Below are positions 22,370 through 33,627 of a stretch of 64,000 nt of DNA, one piece after another; position 1 is the stretch's first letter, and every line of letters begins with the position of its first letter. Origin of the DNA: Trichopria drosophilae (Eukaryota; Arthropoda; Insecta; Hymenoptera; Diapriidae); assembly GCA_030407085.1 (NCBI GenBank), contig CM059585.1:9169001-9233000 (forward strand), read 5' to 3'. The translations under genes and the position numbers were made by a program. The notes beneath the pieces are model-generated. The model ran no database searches, had not been told where the DNA came from, and saw only the letters and a program-made list of their open reading frames with translations.

Positions 22370-25300
22370 ATGAAACTAGTAGCGAAAAATGTCGATAAAG
22401 TGGGTGAAGGGTAAGTAAACAAATGTCGAATGAATTCTATGTGTCTTTTAAACGAATGTTTTCTTCAGGAGTGTCTCCCTCGTTCCGGAGAATACAGAAG
22501 ACATGTGGCATGCATATAATTTAATTAGCGAAGGTGACTGCGTCAGTTGTTCCACAATAAGGTAAATCGTTAGCATCTTGCACAATAATCACTATCGTTT
22601 TGTTTTATACCGTAACTTACGTTACTTCAAATTACAGAAAAGTACAAACAGAAACTGCAACCGGAAGTTCCAACAGCTACCGTGTGAGAACAACATTGAA
22701 GATACAAGTAGAAAGCATAGATTTCGATACTCAAGCCTGCGTGCTGAGGTTAAAGGGTCGAAACATCGAAGAAAATAAATATGTTAAGACTGGTGCTTAT
22801 CACACACTCGATGTAGAGCAGAATCGTAAATTTACATTAGCCAAACCAAAATGGGATTCAATATCCTTGGAACGTGTCGACACGGCCTGCGATCCAAGTC
22901 AAGTAAGTCGTTATAAAATCGTTTCAAAGAATATATAACAAAATTGTGTTTTCAGAATGCTGACGTTGCTGCGGTCGTCATGCAAGAAGGCATTGCCCAC
23001 ATTTGTTTAATCACTTCCAATATGACGATAGTGCGTATGAAAATAGACCAAGTAATTCCGAGGAAACGAAAAGGAAATGTTTCTCTCCACGAAAAGGGTC
23101 TAAATAGATTTTACGAAAGCGTTATGCAAGGTATTTTAAGACACGTCAACTTCGATGTTGTCAAATGCGTTCTTATCGCCAGTCCAGGATTCGTTAAAGA
23201 CCAATGTCTGGATTATATGATCCAACAAGCTGTCAAGTCTGACAATAAAACAATTCTCGACAACAAAAGTAAATTTATGGTCGTCCATGCTAGCTCAGGT
23301 TTTAAACATTCGTTACGAGGTGAGTCGAACAAATTTTTAGTAATTTTGACTTTTGGTAATTTTGGCATTTTCTTTCAGAGGTTTTAGTCAATCCTTCAGT
23401 AATATCGCGAATTTCCGACACTAAAGCAGCTGGCGAAGTCAAAGCTTTAGAAGCTTTCTATGCCATGTTGCAAGCTGACTCTGCGAGAGCTTTTTACGGC
23501 AAGAAACATGTCGAGAAAGCAAGCGAGAGTCAGGCTGTAGAAACTTTATTGATTTCCGACAAACTCTTTAGGTAAGGCATTTAGGCATATAGTTCTAGAT
23601 ATTACCGCTAGAGGGATGCAGAATCCGATAGTGGTCGAGTCATTAATTTTTCATATATGCAGTTCTGAAGAAATGTAAAGTTCTGCTTGCGATAATGATA
23701 CACAAACAGGTTATATCAAACTTTTTTTCATAATTACAGTGGCCCTCCCATTATTTTAACTCCTCTTATTTTAACTGCGTCCATTATTTTAACTTTCTTT
23801 CGTCCCTTATGTTAACTTCTTCCCCTCGTGAGTTTCCCCACCATTCGCCATTTGAAAGTGTTCAAAAGACTTCTGTTTGCGCATACTGGTGAAGAAAGAT
23901 GCCACTACAGTAATCCTCCCCTTATTTTAACTTTCCGAAACAAGGAAGATGGCGGCTTCTTCCCTTATTTTAGCGCTTCCCCTCATCCTTAAAACTGGCA
24001 GTATGAGAGCATAAAAACAGAGAGAGGAGATATACAGTGGTCCTCCCCTTATTATAACCGCGTCTCTTATTTTAACTTCTTCCCCTCATGAGTTCCCCCA
24101 CCATTCGTCATTTGAAAGGGTTCAAAACAGTGCGGACTGCTGTTTGCGCTTGCGCTTGTACAAACAGGTTATATCAAACTTTTTTTCATAATTTCAGTGC
24201 CCCCCCCCTTATTTTAATTGCGTCCTTTATTTTAACTTTCTTTCGTCCCTTATGTTAACTTCTTCCCCTCGTGAGTTCCCCCACCATTCGCCATTTGAAT
24301 GTGTTCGAAAGAGTGCGTACTTCTGTTTGCGCTTGCGCATACTGATGAAGAAAGATGCCACTACAGTAGTCCTCCCCTTATTTTAAATATTCGGGACAAG
24401 GAAGATGGCGACCCCTTCCCCTATTTTAACATCTCCCCTCTTTGTTACGACCAGCAGTGAGAGCGAGAGAGCAGGATAAAAAAAGTTAAAATAGGGGAAG
24501 GAAAAAAGTTAAAATAAGAGACAAAAATAAAAAGATATCAGATATTATCATTCACTATTAAAGCGTTAAGTAGAGTAAGGGGGTAAGGGGAGAATTGAAA
24601 TACAGTAGGACCTCTCTTATTCTAATTAGTAAAGTTTTCCAAGATGGCGCCGACCACTCTTATTTTAATTTTCCCCTCACCCCCACTTACTTTGCTTGCG
24701 AGCTTATGATTCGTGGACAATATTTTTCGTTGACTTTTCGTGCGATAGTGGGAGAAGACTTGTGGGTGAACGATTAGAATAAGAGAGGTTCTACTGTAAG
24801 AGAGGTCGACGCCATCTTGAAAAATTTTAACAGTTAAAATAAGAGGGATCCTATCGTAGATACCAAAAATGTTTTGGCTCTAAAAATTAAGTTCCGTTTG
24901 CCCATATGTTTGGTTAGCTACAGTGGCCCTTCCCTTATTTTAACTTTTCGAGTCAGGGATGATGGCGGCTTCTTCCCTTATTTTACCGCTTCACTTCATC
25001 CCCACCACTGGCAGTATGAGAGAATAAAAACAGGGAAAGGAAATACAGTGGTCCTTCCCTTATTCTAATTTGTCCAGTTAGGCAAAATGGCGGCCGCCTT
25101 CCCTTATTCTAATTTTCTCCTCGCCCCCACTACTTCTCTTTTTCTTTTGTTGCGCATGCGCCGTTATTTGTATTTATAGAAAATCCACACGTCCACACAT
25201 GGCAGTGGGAAGAACGCGTGAGGGGAAATATTAGAATAGGAGAAGAGAACAAATTAGAATAAGGGGAGACATTAGAGTACGGGAAATTAGAATAAGGGAA

Positions 25301-25988
25301 GGGCTACTGTATAGTGGTCCTTCTTCACCTGTATGCGCAGGCGCAAACAGCAGTCCGCACTCTTTTGAACACTTTCAAATGACGAATGGTGGGGGAACTC
25401 ATGAGGGGAAGAAGTTAAAATAAGAGACGCGGTTATGATAAGGGGAGGACCACTGTTATCTCCTCTCTCTGTTTTTATGCAATCATACTGCAAGTTTTAA
25501 GGATGAGGGGAAGCGGTAAAATATGGGAAGAAGCCGCCATCTTCCTTGACTCGAAAAGTTAAAATAAGGGGAGGGCCACTGTAGTGGTTATCAACAACCC
25601 AATAATTTAAATAAGCTTCTTAATGTTAATTTAATGCAGTAAAAGAACCGTAACACCAAGTAATAGAATTTTGACAAAAGGACTAGATAGTTTGAAAAAT
25701 TCAACAATTTAAATTTGTTTTTTTTAGATGTCAAGATGTAGCATTAAGGAAAGAATATGTCAATCTCGTTGAAACTGTTCGAGATTCAGGCGGCGATGTA
25801 AAAATATTTTCAAGTATGCACGTGTCTGGAGAACGTAAGTTTTTGAAAAAGAATTAATGAATTTAAATTAATTTTTGTTGTTTTTTCCAGAACTAGATCA
25901 ATTGACAGGTGTCGCAGCATTACTCCGCTTCCCAATGTCAGAATTGGAAGACGAGAGTGACGAAGCAGACTCGGATAGCGATGACTGA
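22370..25988 (+). CDS. pelo: Pelota (Dom34) mRNA surveillance / ribosome rescue factor
   Basis: Seven exons: 22370-22410, 22469-22561, 22638-22902, 22956-23319, 23379-23571, 25728-25834, 25891-25988; GT..AG introns, 1161 nt, 386 aa, against 385 in human. It begins [14 protein letters not shown]. Family landmarks are [10 protein letters not shown], the [12 protein letters not shown] segment, [60 protein letters not shown] and [10 protein letters not shown], then [12 protein letters not shown], the [12 protein letters not shown] stretch, and an acidic C-terminal tail. Domains in order: N-terminal Lsm-like (about 1-130), eRF1-2-like lacking GGQ (about 136-265), eRF1-3-like (about 270-370). In known biology Pelota pairs with the GTPase Hbs1 to enter the A site of stalled ribosomes and split them with ABCE1. 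Intron 5 (2156 bp) is packed with MITEs; the other introns are 52-76 bp or so. Confidence 0.97.
23740..24500. mobile_element. Cluster of pogo-like MITEs in pelota intron 5
   Basis: Repeated CAGTGGCCCTCCCATTATTT-type starts at about 23740, 24036 and 24197 (CAGTGCCCCCCCC). Shared interior includes TTCCCCTCGTGAGTT, CACCATTCGCCATTTGAA and GATGGCGGCTTCTTCCC. A TACAAACAGGTTATATCAAACTTTTTTTCATAA block occurs at about 23700 and again at 24158, showing a direct duplication of flank plus element. Confidence 0.7.
24603..24796. mobile_element. Pogo-like MITE, CAGTAGGACCTCTCTTATTC family
   Basis: TA-flanked with inverted ends CAGTAGGACCTCTCTTATTC and GAATAAGAGAGGTTCTACTG (the last three bases overlap the end). 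194 bp, in pelota intron 5. Confidence 0.75.
24921..25581. mobile_element. Row of three or four pogo-like MITEs in pelota intron 5
   Basis: From left to right: a partial CAGTGGCCCTTCCCTTATTT copy (about 24921-25044); a complete 264 bp CAGTGGTCCTTCCCTTATTC element (25046-25309, ending GGGAAGGGCTACTG); a TAGTGGTCC-started copy to about 25455 (GGGGAGGACCACTG); and a piece ending GGGGAGGGCCACTG at 25581. A second copy of the 25046-25309 family is at about 30515-30735. Confidence 0.7.
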
Positions 25989-26880
25989 TGGACATAATTC
26001 TTATAATTTGCAATTGCGTTCCGGCAGCAAGCTATAGGATTTGAATTTTAATAACAATTATTATCGTGGAAATTTTTATATCGTTAACGTTATCCGTTCG
26101 TTTCTTATTACGATCAGATATTCTAACATTTATACATGCTTGTCTCGCTTTAAAAATAATTGTCTATTTGTAATAAATTTAATAAAGAAATGGGTATTTA
26201 AATCGTATGCCTGGTTGATATGTTTGCGTCAGGCGTACTCAAAATGTTGACTGACAGTTGTAAATAATTTCATGTCATTGTAAAAAAAAAACGAATTGTA
26301 TTTATACAAGAATACTGACAGTTCGTTATGTAGTTAGAAACATTAAGAAAAAAGCATTAATGTAACGCAAAAGTTCTATTTTCCATGTGGAAAGACTTTT
26401 ATTTTGAAAGCATGAAATTAAATACTTATTTTTGGGCTAAAAAAGATTATTGTTCAAACTCATTTTGTATCTAACAATTTTTCCAAATACATTACTATTT
26501 TTTACAAATTTATCTACGATGCAACATATGTAAATATCAAGTGTTAATCTGTGTTGGCTACGTAATTTGGTAACTTCTGATTCAATAAAATATTTCTTGC
26601 CATTTGTATATTATTGGTAAAGTTATTCCCTTCGTTTCTGTACATAATTTTCTTTTCGGTCGAAACTTTTTGTTAAATAAATTTTTGCGAAGAAAAATTT
26701 TCAATCCTATCATTTTGAGTTGTTTAAAGTAACAAATGATAAAGTAATTTATAATAAACTAATTCGAATTTTGGTGCAAATCGAATAGTTTTGTTTGACT
26801 TGTGTTTTTATTTTCTTAGGTTGGTATTACAAAAGTAAGGTGTAGCAATCTTAAAGGTGTTCCGACATTTTTTTCTTGTC
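25989..26880. other. Pelota 3' UTR and flank
   Basis: AATAAA signals lie at about 26179 and 26584. The open frame at 26041-26250 is not family-like. The remainder is A/T-rich without recognised features. Confidence 0.45.
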
Positions 26881-26893
26881 CAATCAGGACATA

Positions 26894-27183
26894 CAGTGGT
26901 CCTCCCCTTATTTTAACTGCGTCCTTTATTTTAACTTTTTTTCGTCCCTTTAACTTCTTCCCCTCCTGAGTTCCCCCACCATTCGCCATTTGAAAGTGTT
27001 CAAAACAGTGCGGACTGCTGTTTGCGCTTGCGCTTACAGATAAAGAAAGACACCACTACATGTCTTCTCTCTGTTTCTATTCTCTCATACTGCCAGTTGT
27101 GGGGATGAGGGGAAACATTGAATTAAGGGAAGAAGCCGCCATCTTCCTTGACTCGAAAGGTTAAAATATGGGGAGGACAACTG
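26894..27183. mobile_element. Pogo-like MITE, CAGTGGTCCTCCCC family
   Basis: 290 bp, TA-flanked, ends CAGTGGTCCTCCCCTTATTT and GGGGAGGACAACTG. It has the same interior as the pelota-intron and 8398-8858 copies (CACCATTCGCCATTTGAA, GCCGCCATCTTCCTTGACTC). Its right TA (27184-27185) is immediately followed by the next element. Confidence 0.75.
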
Positions 27184-27185
27184 TA

Positions 27186-27446
27186 CAGTATTCCCCACCC
27201 TAAGTTATACCATCCAAAGTTATATGTCTACCCTAAGTTATAGATTGGTCTTCTCCAAAGTTATACCAGTTTCTTCCTCTCCTTCCCCCACCACATTGTT
27301 TTGCTGAGCCACACTCGCACACAGAAGCACCCATTGCATGGATATAAACAAAGATACGGGAGTGGGGATAGTGAGGGGCTATAACTTTGGAGAATCGTCC
27401 GCCATTTTGAAAGAACCGACAGTATAACTTAGGATGGGGACTGCTG
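27186..27446. mobile_element. Pogo-like MITE, CAGTATTCCCCACCCTAAGT family
   Basis: 261 bp, ends CAGTATTCCCCACCCTAAGT and ACTTAGGATGGGGACTGCTG, TA on both sides. A longer relative carrying a coding remnant is at 44660-45445. Confidence 0.75.
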
Positions 27447-27628
27447 TACTAATTTCTGCTTTTTCAAGCTCATTAGGACAACTGTCCTTTCTAATGATCG
27501 TGTAGATTTTTGTCCATTGCACCAGAGACAGCTTTTCCACCTGGAAAGAAAAGAAAGGACTTGAACATAAAGTACCAATGTTCTGTTGAAAATGAATAAC
27601 CTATACTATATTTTAAGAATTGAGGTTA

Positions 27629-27862
27629 CAGTACAAACTCGATAAGACGTCACCGCGTTAATACGTCATCTCGATAAGACTTCGGAACTATCCCTCGTTA
27701 AAAAGTCGTTCTCGACCTAACTGTGGGGAAGGTTAGGTTTTCGTCTGTTCAGAGCGCTGAGAAAAAGGCAGTGGTGGGGATGAGGGGAGGACATGAAACG
27801 ACTCCTTAACGAGGGACAGTTCTGACGTATTAACGCGATGACGTCTTATTGAGTTTGTACTG
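27629..27862. mobile_element. Pogo-like MITE, CAGTACAAACTCGATAAGAC family
   Basis: 234 bp, TA-flanked, ends CAGTACAAACTCGATAAGAC and GTCTTATTGAGTTTGTACTG, with inner inverted words AACGAGGGA / TCCCTCGTTA. Open frames over it are shadows. Confidence 0.75.
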
Positions 27863-28017
27863 TACTTATTTGAATAAAAGCTTATCTGCAAATCTGGAGA
27901 AATAACCTGAAACCATTTCACTTTGAAGGAGCTTTCCAATAAACGGAGATAAAAAAAGACAATTTTGGTTAACTCAAAAGAAGCAGACTGCGCTATTTTC
28001 AAAATGAAAACTTGATA

Positions 28018-28275
28018 CAGTAGAACCCCGCTGGATTGTCACGGTCGGTTTCGAGACTTCCCCGCGAACCCCGCTGGACTGTCGGCAATAGGGGAAGCAT
28101 CGCCTCCACCTCTACGCCCTAATCACGTGACGTTCATGACCACAGACAATCTCTCTGCTTCCTATTGTAACTCCAAACCGATGCGTATGTCTAACTAGAC
28201 ACGGCCCTTAGGCGGCGAGCGGCGTAGTGGGGGTAAAGGGATTCCGAGAAGTGCCAATCCAGCGGGGTTCTACTG
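28018..28275 (+). mobile_element. Pogo-like MITE, CCCCGCTGGATTG family, copy 2
   Basis: 258 bp, TA-flanked, ends CAGTAGAACCCCGCTGGATT and AATCCAGCGGGGTTCTACTG. Intact counterpart of the copy at 17148-17385, in the opposite orientation. Confidence 0.8.
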
Positions 28276-28582
28276 TACTTAGTAGTATTTAAATTATTAA
28301 TGAAATGCGAGTGCCGAATTAAATTCTATAAATGTAGTACTGTCGGATGCACCTACATGAAGTTTCCGAACTTTAAAAAGTTGTCGACTTTGCCGACTTT
28401 TTTGACATTCATCACATTGAATTGGGTTATCTCTTTTCATCATATTTTTATTGGTATAATTAACTTGATGATGTCGAGGAAATAAAAAATTTAAATTTAA
28501 GCTACTATTAATTAAAATTCGTATTCATTACTTTAATTAATAATTTATTTAATAAACTTTTTATTGAAATCCAATTAAAATT
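28276..28582. other. Short spacer, no recognised gene
   Basis: The open frame 28300-28485 (MKCECRIKFYKCSTVGCTYM start) has five cysteines but no family resemblance. The rest is A/T-rich. Confidence 0.3.
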
Positions 28583-28583
28583 A

Positions 28584-30428
28584 CCCTGGTAAAAATGGGA
28601 GCGTTACTAGAGCGTTACTCAAGCGTGACGTTAAGAGTTTCAAACGAGTTAAAAGAGAGTTAAATCCGCTTCAAAAAGTGTGACATAAGGGTTCTTAAAG
28701 AGTTACTTTGGACTACTTAAGAGTTTACCGCGAAAGCGTCCGAACCGGTTAGAAGAGTGTACGAAACGTTGCATAAACGTTTTTCTAAGCGTTCAGCAAG
28801 AGTTTATAAAACTTTTAATAAACGTTACGTATTTCATTTGTAACGGAAGGTTCATTAAAATGTTCGTATTCGAAAGTTTACAAGTAAGGAGCGCAAGAGT
28901 TACTGAACGCTTTCTCGCGCGCTAAATGGCAATTCGCTTTAAATACGCTTATTGCACGCTTTGGCACCCCTCAAAACAAAGTCCAGGAGGCGTGAAATAA
29001 GAGTGACAGTAAGTCCAAATTCACGCTTTATGTCAAACGTTACTTAACCCGTTTCCGCCCAAAATGCCGTAAATTTCCCTACATTTTAATCGTCACTTTT
29101 CTTATAGAAACGAACGATGAATAATTCTGAATATTTAGATTCTATAGTTTTCAACCCTCCTCTTTCCGAATCCGAAGTCCGTTTTTCGCTGGGAGCAGCC
29201 ATTTTTTAAATATGGCGGCGAAAAGGCAAAAAAATAGAGAAAATTTTGATTTTTGGATCGGTTTTTCATGTTTTTCAATAGGTTCGCGCTGACCGATCAC
29301 TCCAAAGACCTGGATCTGGTGGCATAATGAGTTTGACTAAAAGTTGACATGATCAGATATGCAACATATAAGATGGCGGATCCAAGATGGCGGATTTTTC
29401 GCCGAATTTTGTGTTTTTATAGCATATAAAATATAGTTCACAATTATAGTCTTATAAAATTAATTTTATTGTTTTTATCATTTGTTAGCCATGGTTTTTC
29501 ATGTTTCCAACTCTCACCACGTGGAGGTCAATGATTGTAGAGAATCATATTTTTTTTTGTATTTTTAATTTTTTATTTTTTTATTTTATTTGATTTTATT
29601 GCAAAACAGTTTTTGAAGTAATATAATTTACAATTAAGACTTCTATAATTGCGAACTATATAATATAAAACCCTCGAGTAACCATTTTCATTTCGGACAT
29701 GCAACGTTTTGTATTTTCGTCGGCCATTTTTAATTATGAAAATCAAATGTCATATTCGTAATGTGCGACCCCGAAAACCACCGAGTAGTCAGTTTCATCT
29801 GGATCAAGAAATTTTTTTGCATTTCAGTCGGCCATCTTGGAACCGCCATTTTGAATTTCGAGTATTGGATAGAAGATACTGTTATAAATGATTGCATAAA
29901 TCAATAATAAGTGTACCAAAATATTTATAAATAGCTATTAATGTCGGAAATGCTATAAAAACATCAAATTCGGCGAAAAATCCGCCATCTTGGATCCGCC
30001 ATCTTATATTTTGCATATCTGATCATGTCAACTTTTAGTCAAACTCATTATGCCACCAGATCCAGGTCTTTGGAATGATCGGTCAGCGCGAACCTATTGA
30101 AAAACATGAAAAACCGATCCAAAAATCAAAATTTTCTCTATTTTTTTGCCTTTTCGCCGCCATATTTAAAAAATGGCTGCTCCCAGCGAAAAACGGACTT
30201 CGGATTTGGAAAGAGGAGGGTTGAAAACTATAGAATCTAAATATTCAGAATTATTCATCGTTAGTTTCTACAAGAAAAGTGACGATTAAAATGGAGGGAA
30301 ATTTACGGCATTTTGGGCGGAAACGGGTTAAGCTTGCTTGGAGCGTACAATGAGCGTCATTAAGGCGTTTCAAACGCCTCCTGGACTCTTATGTAACGCT
30401 TAAATGTAACGCTTCATTTTTACCAGGG
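28584..30428. mobile_element. Inverted-repeat element with CCCTGGTAAAAATG ends, hosting a nested foldback
   Basis: The ends CCCTGGTAAAAATG (28584) and CATTTTTACCAGGG (to 30428) are perfect inverted repeats, each bordered by TA. The arms contain irregular AGCGTTAC / GAGTTAC words and the pair TCCAGGAGGCGTGAAATAAG (about 28981) / AACGCCTCCTGGACTCTTAT (about 30372). A TTAA-type foldback (29048-30327) is inserted in the middle. The visible host element is therefore about 560 bp. Confidence 0.7.
29048..30327. mobile_element. TTAA-flanked foldback (CCCGTTTCCGCCC ends)
   Basis: Flanks are TTAA at 29044-29047 and 30328-30331. The left end CCCGTTTCCGCCCAAAATGC and right end GCATTTTGGGCGGAAACGGG type are inverted, and the arms of about 400 bp are near-perfect (GTCCGTTTTTCGCTGGGAGC, GGTTCGCGCTGACCGATCA, AAGATGGCGGATCCAAGATG). 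1280 bp without a transposase. piggyBac-type by TTAA and CCC. Confidence 0.85.
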
Positions 30429-30514
30429 TAGTATGATTAATCGACCGACGATATTTATAAATAATAAATTTTCAAATTCTTCGTGATGCGGTCATATAAG
30501 ATTTTATATGATAA

Positions 30515-30735
30515 TATTCTCCTATTCTAATATTTCCCCTCACGCGTTCTCCCCACTGACGTGTGTTGACGTGTGGATTTTCTAAATAAAAATAACTACG
30601 CATGCGCAACAAAGGAAAAAGAGACAACAGTGAGACAGCAAATCTTAGTAGTGGGGGAGAGGAGAAAATTAGAATAAGGGAAGAAGCCCGCCATCTTGCC
30701 TGACTGGACAAATTAGAATAAGGGAAGGACTACTG
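30515..30735. mobile_element. Pogo-like MITE, left end damaged
   Basis: Ends GGGAAGGACTACTG followed by TA. The interior (CCCCTCACGCGTTCT, GGCGGG.. CTTGCCTGACTGGACAAATT) is the reverse complement of the 25046-25309 family. The left CAGT end is missing or replaced near 30515. Confidence 0.6.
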
Positions 30736-31421
30736 TAGATGGTAACTTAGACACCTCAAATCTAAGTTTAACAGAATTTTTGTGCATTTTTATATATTTT
30801 TATATAAAATTTTTATATCTTTAAAATTAAAATAAAATGGATCCCTTTCTCTGATGCGTTCGGCAGCAGACAATGACAATGGCAGCGAAGTTACTAGATA
30901 GTACCCACCAATCAGAGTGCGTTACCAGTGGCCTACATTTTCTAGTTACTTAAAGATTACTAGGCTTAAAGATTACTATGTATGATACCGTTTTTTGATG
31001 TCACCCTGTATAATATACCTAACCTATCCTTGCAGTATTAAATCGAACAAAATATGCATTTTGCATAACAAGATTTTTAAAACGACGTGGTTTTTATTTA
31101 AGTCAAATGTTGATTTACTTAGTGCAGTTTCTGCGTAGAATATAGTACAATATTTTGTTTGTATACAAAAGTAAAGGTATAAATATTGCATTAATATTAA
31201 ATATTTACAAACGACATTCCTTACAATTAACGCAGTCTTAATAATGTAATAAAATTTCTGTTTATAGAATAAAGAGAAGTATACGATGGAAAAGAGATCA
31301 AACAAGTTAAAAAATAGTGATACTGAAGAGTGCCGTAAGAATGGAAAGAAACAAATGGATGCTCGAAGAAGCAACCAATCGGTTTAATTTCGTGAAATGA
31401 ATTTCTATATAACCTGACGCA
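30736..31421. other. Upstream flank of the glycosyltransferase gene
   Basis: About 690 bp without a recognised gene; the minus-strand open frame 31024-31374 is A/T-rich and unlike any family. It must hold the promoter of the downstream gene, but no motif is distinctive. The 30840-30960 stretch is less A/T-rich. Confidence 0.35.
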
Positions 31422-32405
31422 ATGAGTAGAACAAAAAATGTTTTCAAAATTTTAATAACCATGTTTTTCAAGTACGCCCGTGGTTTAAGCTACTCCATTA
31501 CCGGCATATTAATCTTAGGTTACTGCTTGCATCCTGGACGATTCGCTTCACATTATAGTCACATCCAAAGAAATGATATAGTATCCGAACTAGAACAAGC
31601 TTACTTTCCAAAGGAAAATTCTTGCGCTATCGAGATTGGAAGCTTTAAACTATTTTACCCGGACGAGCATCCTAAAGATCATGCCGCAATCGTAGCTCGT
31701 CGTCTTGGTGTGTTACCCGGCGGTCAATGGACTCCGACAGACTGTAACCCACGTTTTAACGTTGCTATCATTCTTCCATACAGAAACCGCCCGAGTCAGC
31801 TTACTATTTTTATGAATTACATCCATCCATTTTTGCAGTCGCAGAAACTAGATTATAGAATCTTTGTAATTGAACAAAGTCAAGAAAAGACGTTTAACAG
31901 AGCCAAGTTATTCAATATTGGCTTTGCAGAGGCGACGAAACTTGCCGACTTTCATTGCTTTATCTTTCAAGATATTGATCTCATACCGCAAAATGTAAAT
32001 AATATTTATGCCTGCACAAAGATGCCCAGGCATATGAGTTCGAGTGTCAACACGTTTAGGTATAATTTGCCGTACAATGGCTTGTTCGGTGGAGCCATAT
32101 CTTTGACACGGAAACAATTTCAGAGAGTCAATGGATTCTCTAACGTCTTTTATGGATGGGGTGGCGAAGACGACGATTTTTATAGCAGATTACAGAGCAA
32201 AGGCCTGCAGGTAATAAGATTCGGTCCTGACGTCGCACAATATTACATGCTAATGCATAAAAAAGAACCGCCAAGTATTGAACGATTCAACAATTTGGAT
32301 ACAGGTTCCGGAAGATTCGATACAGACGGAATAGGAAATCTTGAGTATACCGTCCTGAATCATGAACTTAGGCCTCTTTATTCTTGGATTTTAGTCGATG
32401 TATGA
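31422..32405 (+). CDS. Family 7 beta-1,4-glycosyltransferase, predicted beta-1,4-GalNAc-transferase
   Basis: Single-exon gene of 327 aa, close to the usual catalytic length with a short stem. Residues about 8-36 (ILITMFFKY ... GILILGYCL) form one signal-anchor, as in type II Golgi enzymes. Family motifs are FNVAIILPYRNR, FNRAKLFNIGF, FQDIDLIP with the D184-x-D186 metal site, NGFSNVFYGWGGEDDDFY (E249, D250, D251) and M276-L-M-H279, matching the metal-binding Met and His of beta4GalT1. The C-terminus PLYSWILVDV also fits. The position of bovine Tyr289, which sets Gal over GalNAc donor use, is Leu221 (YNGLFGG). Ile or Leu there allows UDP-GalNAc, as in insect beta4GalNAcTs, so LacdiNAc (GalNAc-beta1,4-GlcNAc) synthesis is inferred. 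The lack of introns is notable but the frame is intact. Confidence 0.93.
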   Translation: MSRTKNVFKILITMFFKYARGLSYSITGILILGYCLHPGRFASHYSHIQRNDIVSELEQAYFPKENSCAIEIGSFKLFYPDEHPKDHAAIVARRLGVLPGGQWTPTDCNPRFNVAIILPYRNRPSQLTIFMNYIHPFLQSQKLDYRIFVIEQSQEKTFNRAKLFNIGFAEATKLADFHCFIFQDIDLIPQNVNNIYACTKMPRHMSSSVNTFRYNLPYNGLFGGAISLTRKQFQRVNGFSNVFYGWGGEDDDFYSRLQSKGLQVIRFGPDVAQYYMLMHKKEPPSIERFNNLDTGSGRFDTDGIGNLEYTVLNHELRPLYSWILVDV

Positions 32406-33049
32406 TAATTTAAGAACCAAGTCATAGAATAAGTTTTACGAAACAACACTGATAATACGATTTCCCTTATTCATTTGATGTGTAAAATATTGAACGATTA
32501 TTTTTTAAAAATCTTTAGAAACAAGCTTCTATTTAATATGAATTTGAGTTTTGTATTATCAGCATTTTTTCACCAAATAGTGAGATTTACCATACCACCG
32601 ATAGTTATAACGTGTTATATATTTCTCGTCACAATGGTATTTAATTTCTGAAATTTTGTATTTCGATTACTCAACGCACAGGACTGATTTTTTTAGATAT
32701 ATTGCGGATAATGTATCAACAGTTTTTTTTAAATTTTGCACTTCTGACACTGCAATTTTTTTTATCTGCATACTTGAATACTTTTGAGTTTTGTCGATAT
32801 GAGTGATGCTATTTATTACGCCGTTTATTTGTTCAAAAATTTGACTTTTGTAGAATAATTGAAAAAGTGTAATAAAAATTATTCACGCAACGTTTTAAAT
32901 AATAATATTTATTGCCAAAATTCCCTATACATATATATAGGACCTATAGGGGACAAAAAATTTCTGTGCATAGGATTGGTCCTTAAAAATTACAAAAATT
33001 AAACATAAATAGGGTTTTAAGATAGGCTTGATTTCTTCAATAAATATAA
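32406..33049. other. 3' UTR and flank of the glycosyltransferase gene
   Basis: A/T-rich with AATAAA-like words (AATAAAAATTATTC at about 32869). No other structure recognised. Confidence 0.4.
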
Positions 33050-33240
33050 ATTTTATGGGCTCTGCCGATCACTTGAAAAAAGAAATTAAAAATATCTTCT
33101 TTCTTTCTTCTTCATGAATTTAAAGACACTATCACTTTTTAAAATTAAGACTTTATTTAAAATTGAAAACATACAACAAAAATTTTAAATTATAAATAAA
33201 ACTTAAAACTCTTTAAAAAATATATACAAAAAAATAAAAA

Positions 33241-33300
33241 TTAACTTTAAAAGACTCAACGTTTCGGACCTCTTGGGTCCCTCTTCTGCAGTCAATAATT
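33241..33300 (-). ncRNA. Hammerhead-ribozyme-like motif, copy 1 (damaged core)
   Basis: On the minus strand: CAGAAGA (33288-33282, expected CUGANGA), stem II with complementary GGACC and GGTCC around CAAGA, GAAAC (33265-33261), a five-base loop and GTC (33255-33253). The U-to-A change in the first core box should reduce activity. The flanking TTGAC.. and ..AAAGTTAA can pair as stem I. Confidence 0.5.
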
Positions 33301-33340
33301 AAAAACTTCATATGATTATTTTTAATAATATTAAAAATTA

Positions 33341-33395
33341 ACTTTAAAAGACTCAACTTTTTGGACCTCTCGGGTCCCTCTTCAGGAGTCAATAA
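33341..33395 (-). ncRNA. Hammerhead-ribozyme-like motif, copy 2 (damaged core)
   Basis: Minus strand: CTGAAGA (33385-33379) is intact and stem II GGACC-CGAGA-GGTCC is perfect. The second core box GAAA has become AAAA before AGTTGAGTC. Confidence 0.45.
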
Positions 33396-33627
33396 TAAAA
33401 AACTGGAGTTTTTAATTATAGGCTTTGCCTATTACTTGAAAAAAGAAATTAAAAATATCTTCTTTCTTTCTTCTTCATGAATTTAAAGACACTATCACTT
33501 TTTAAAATTAAGACTTTATTTAAAATTGAAAACATACAACAAAAATTTTAAATTATAAATAAAACTTAAAACTCTTTAAAAAATATATACAAAAAAATAA
33601 AAATTAACTTTAAGACTCAAGACTGGA

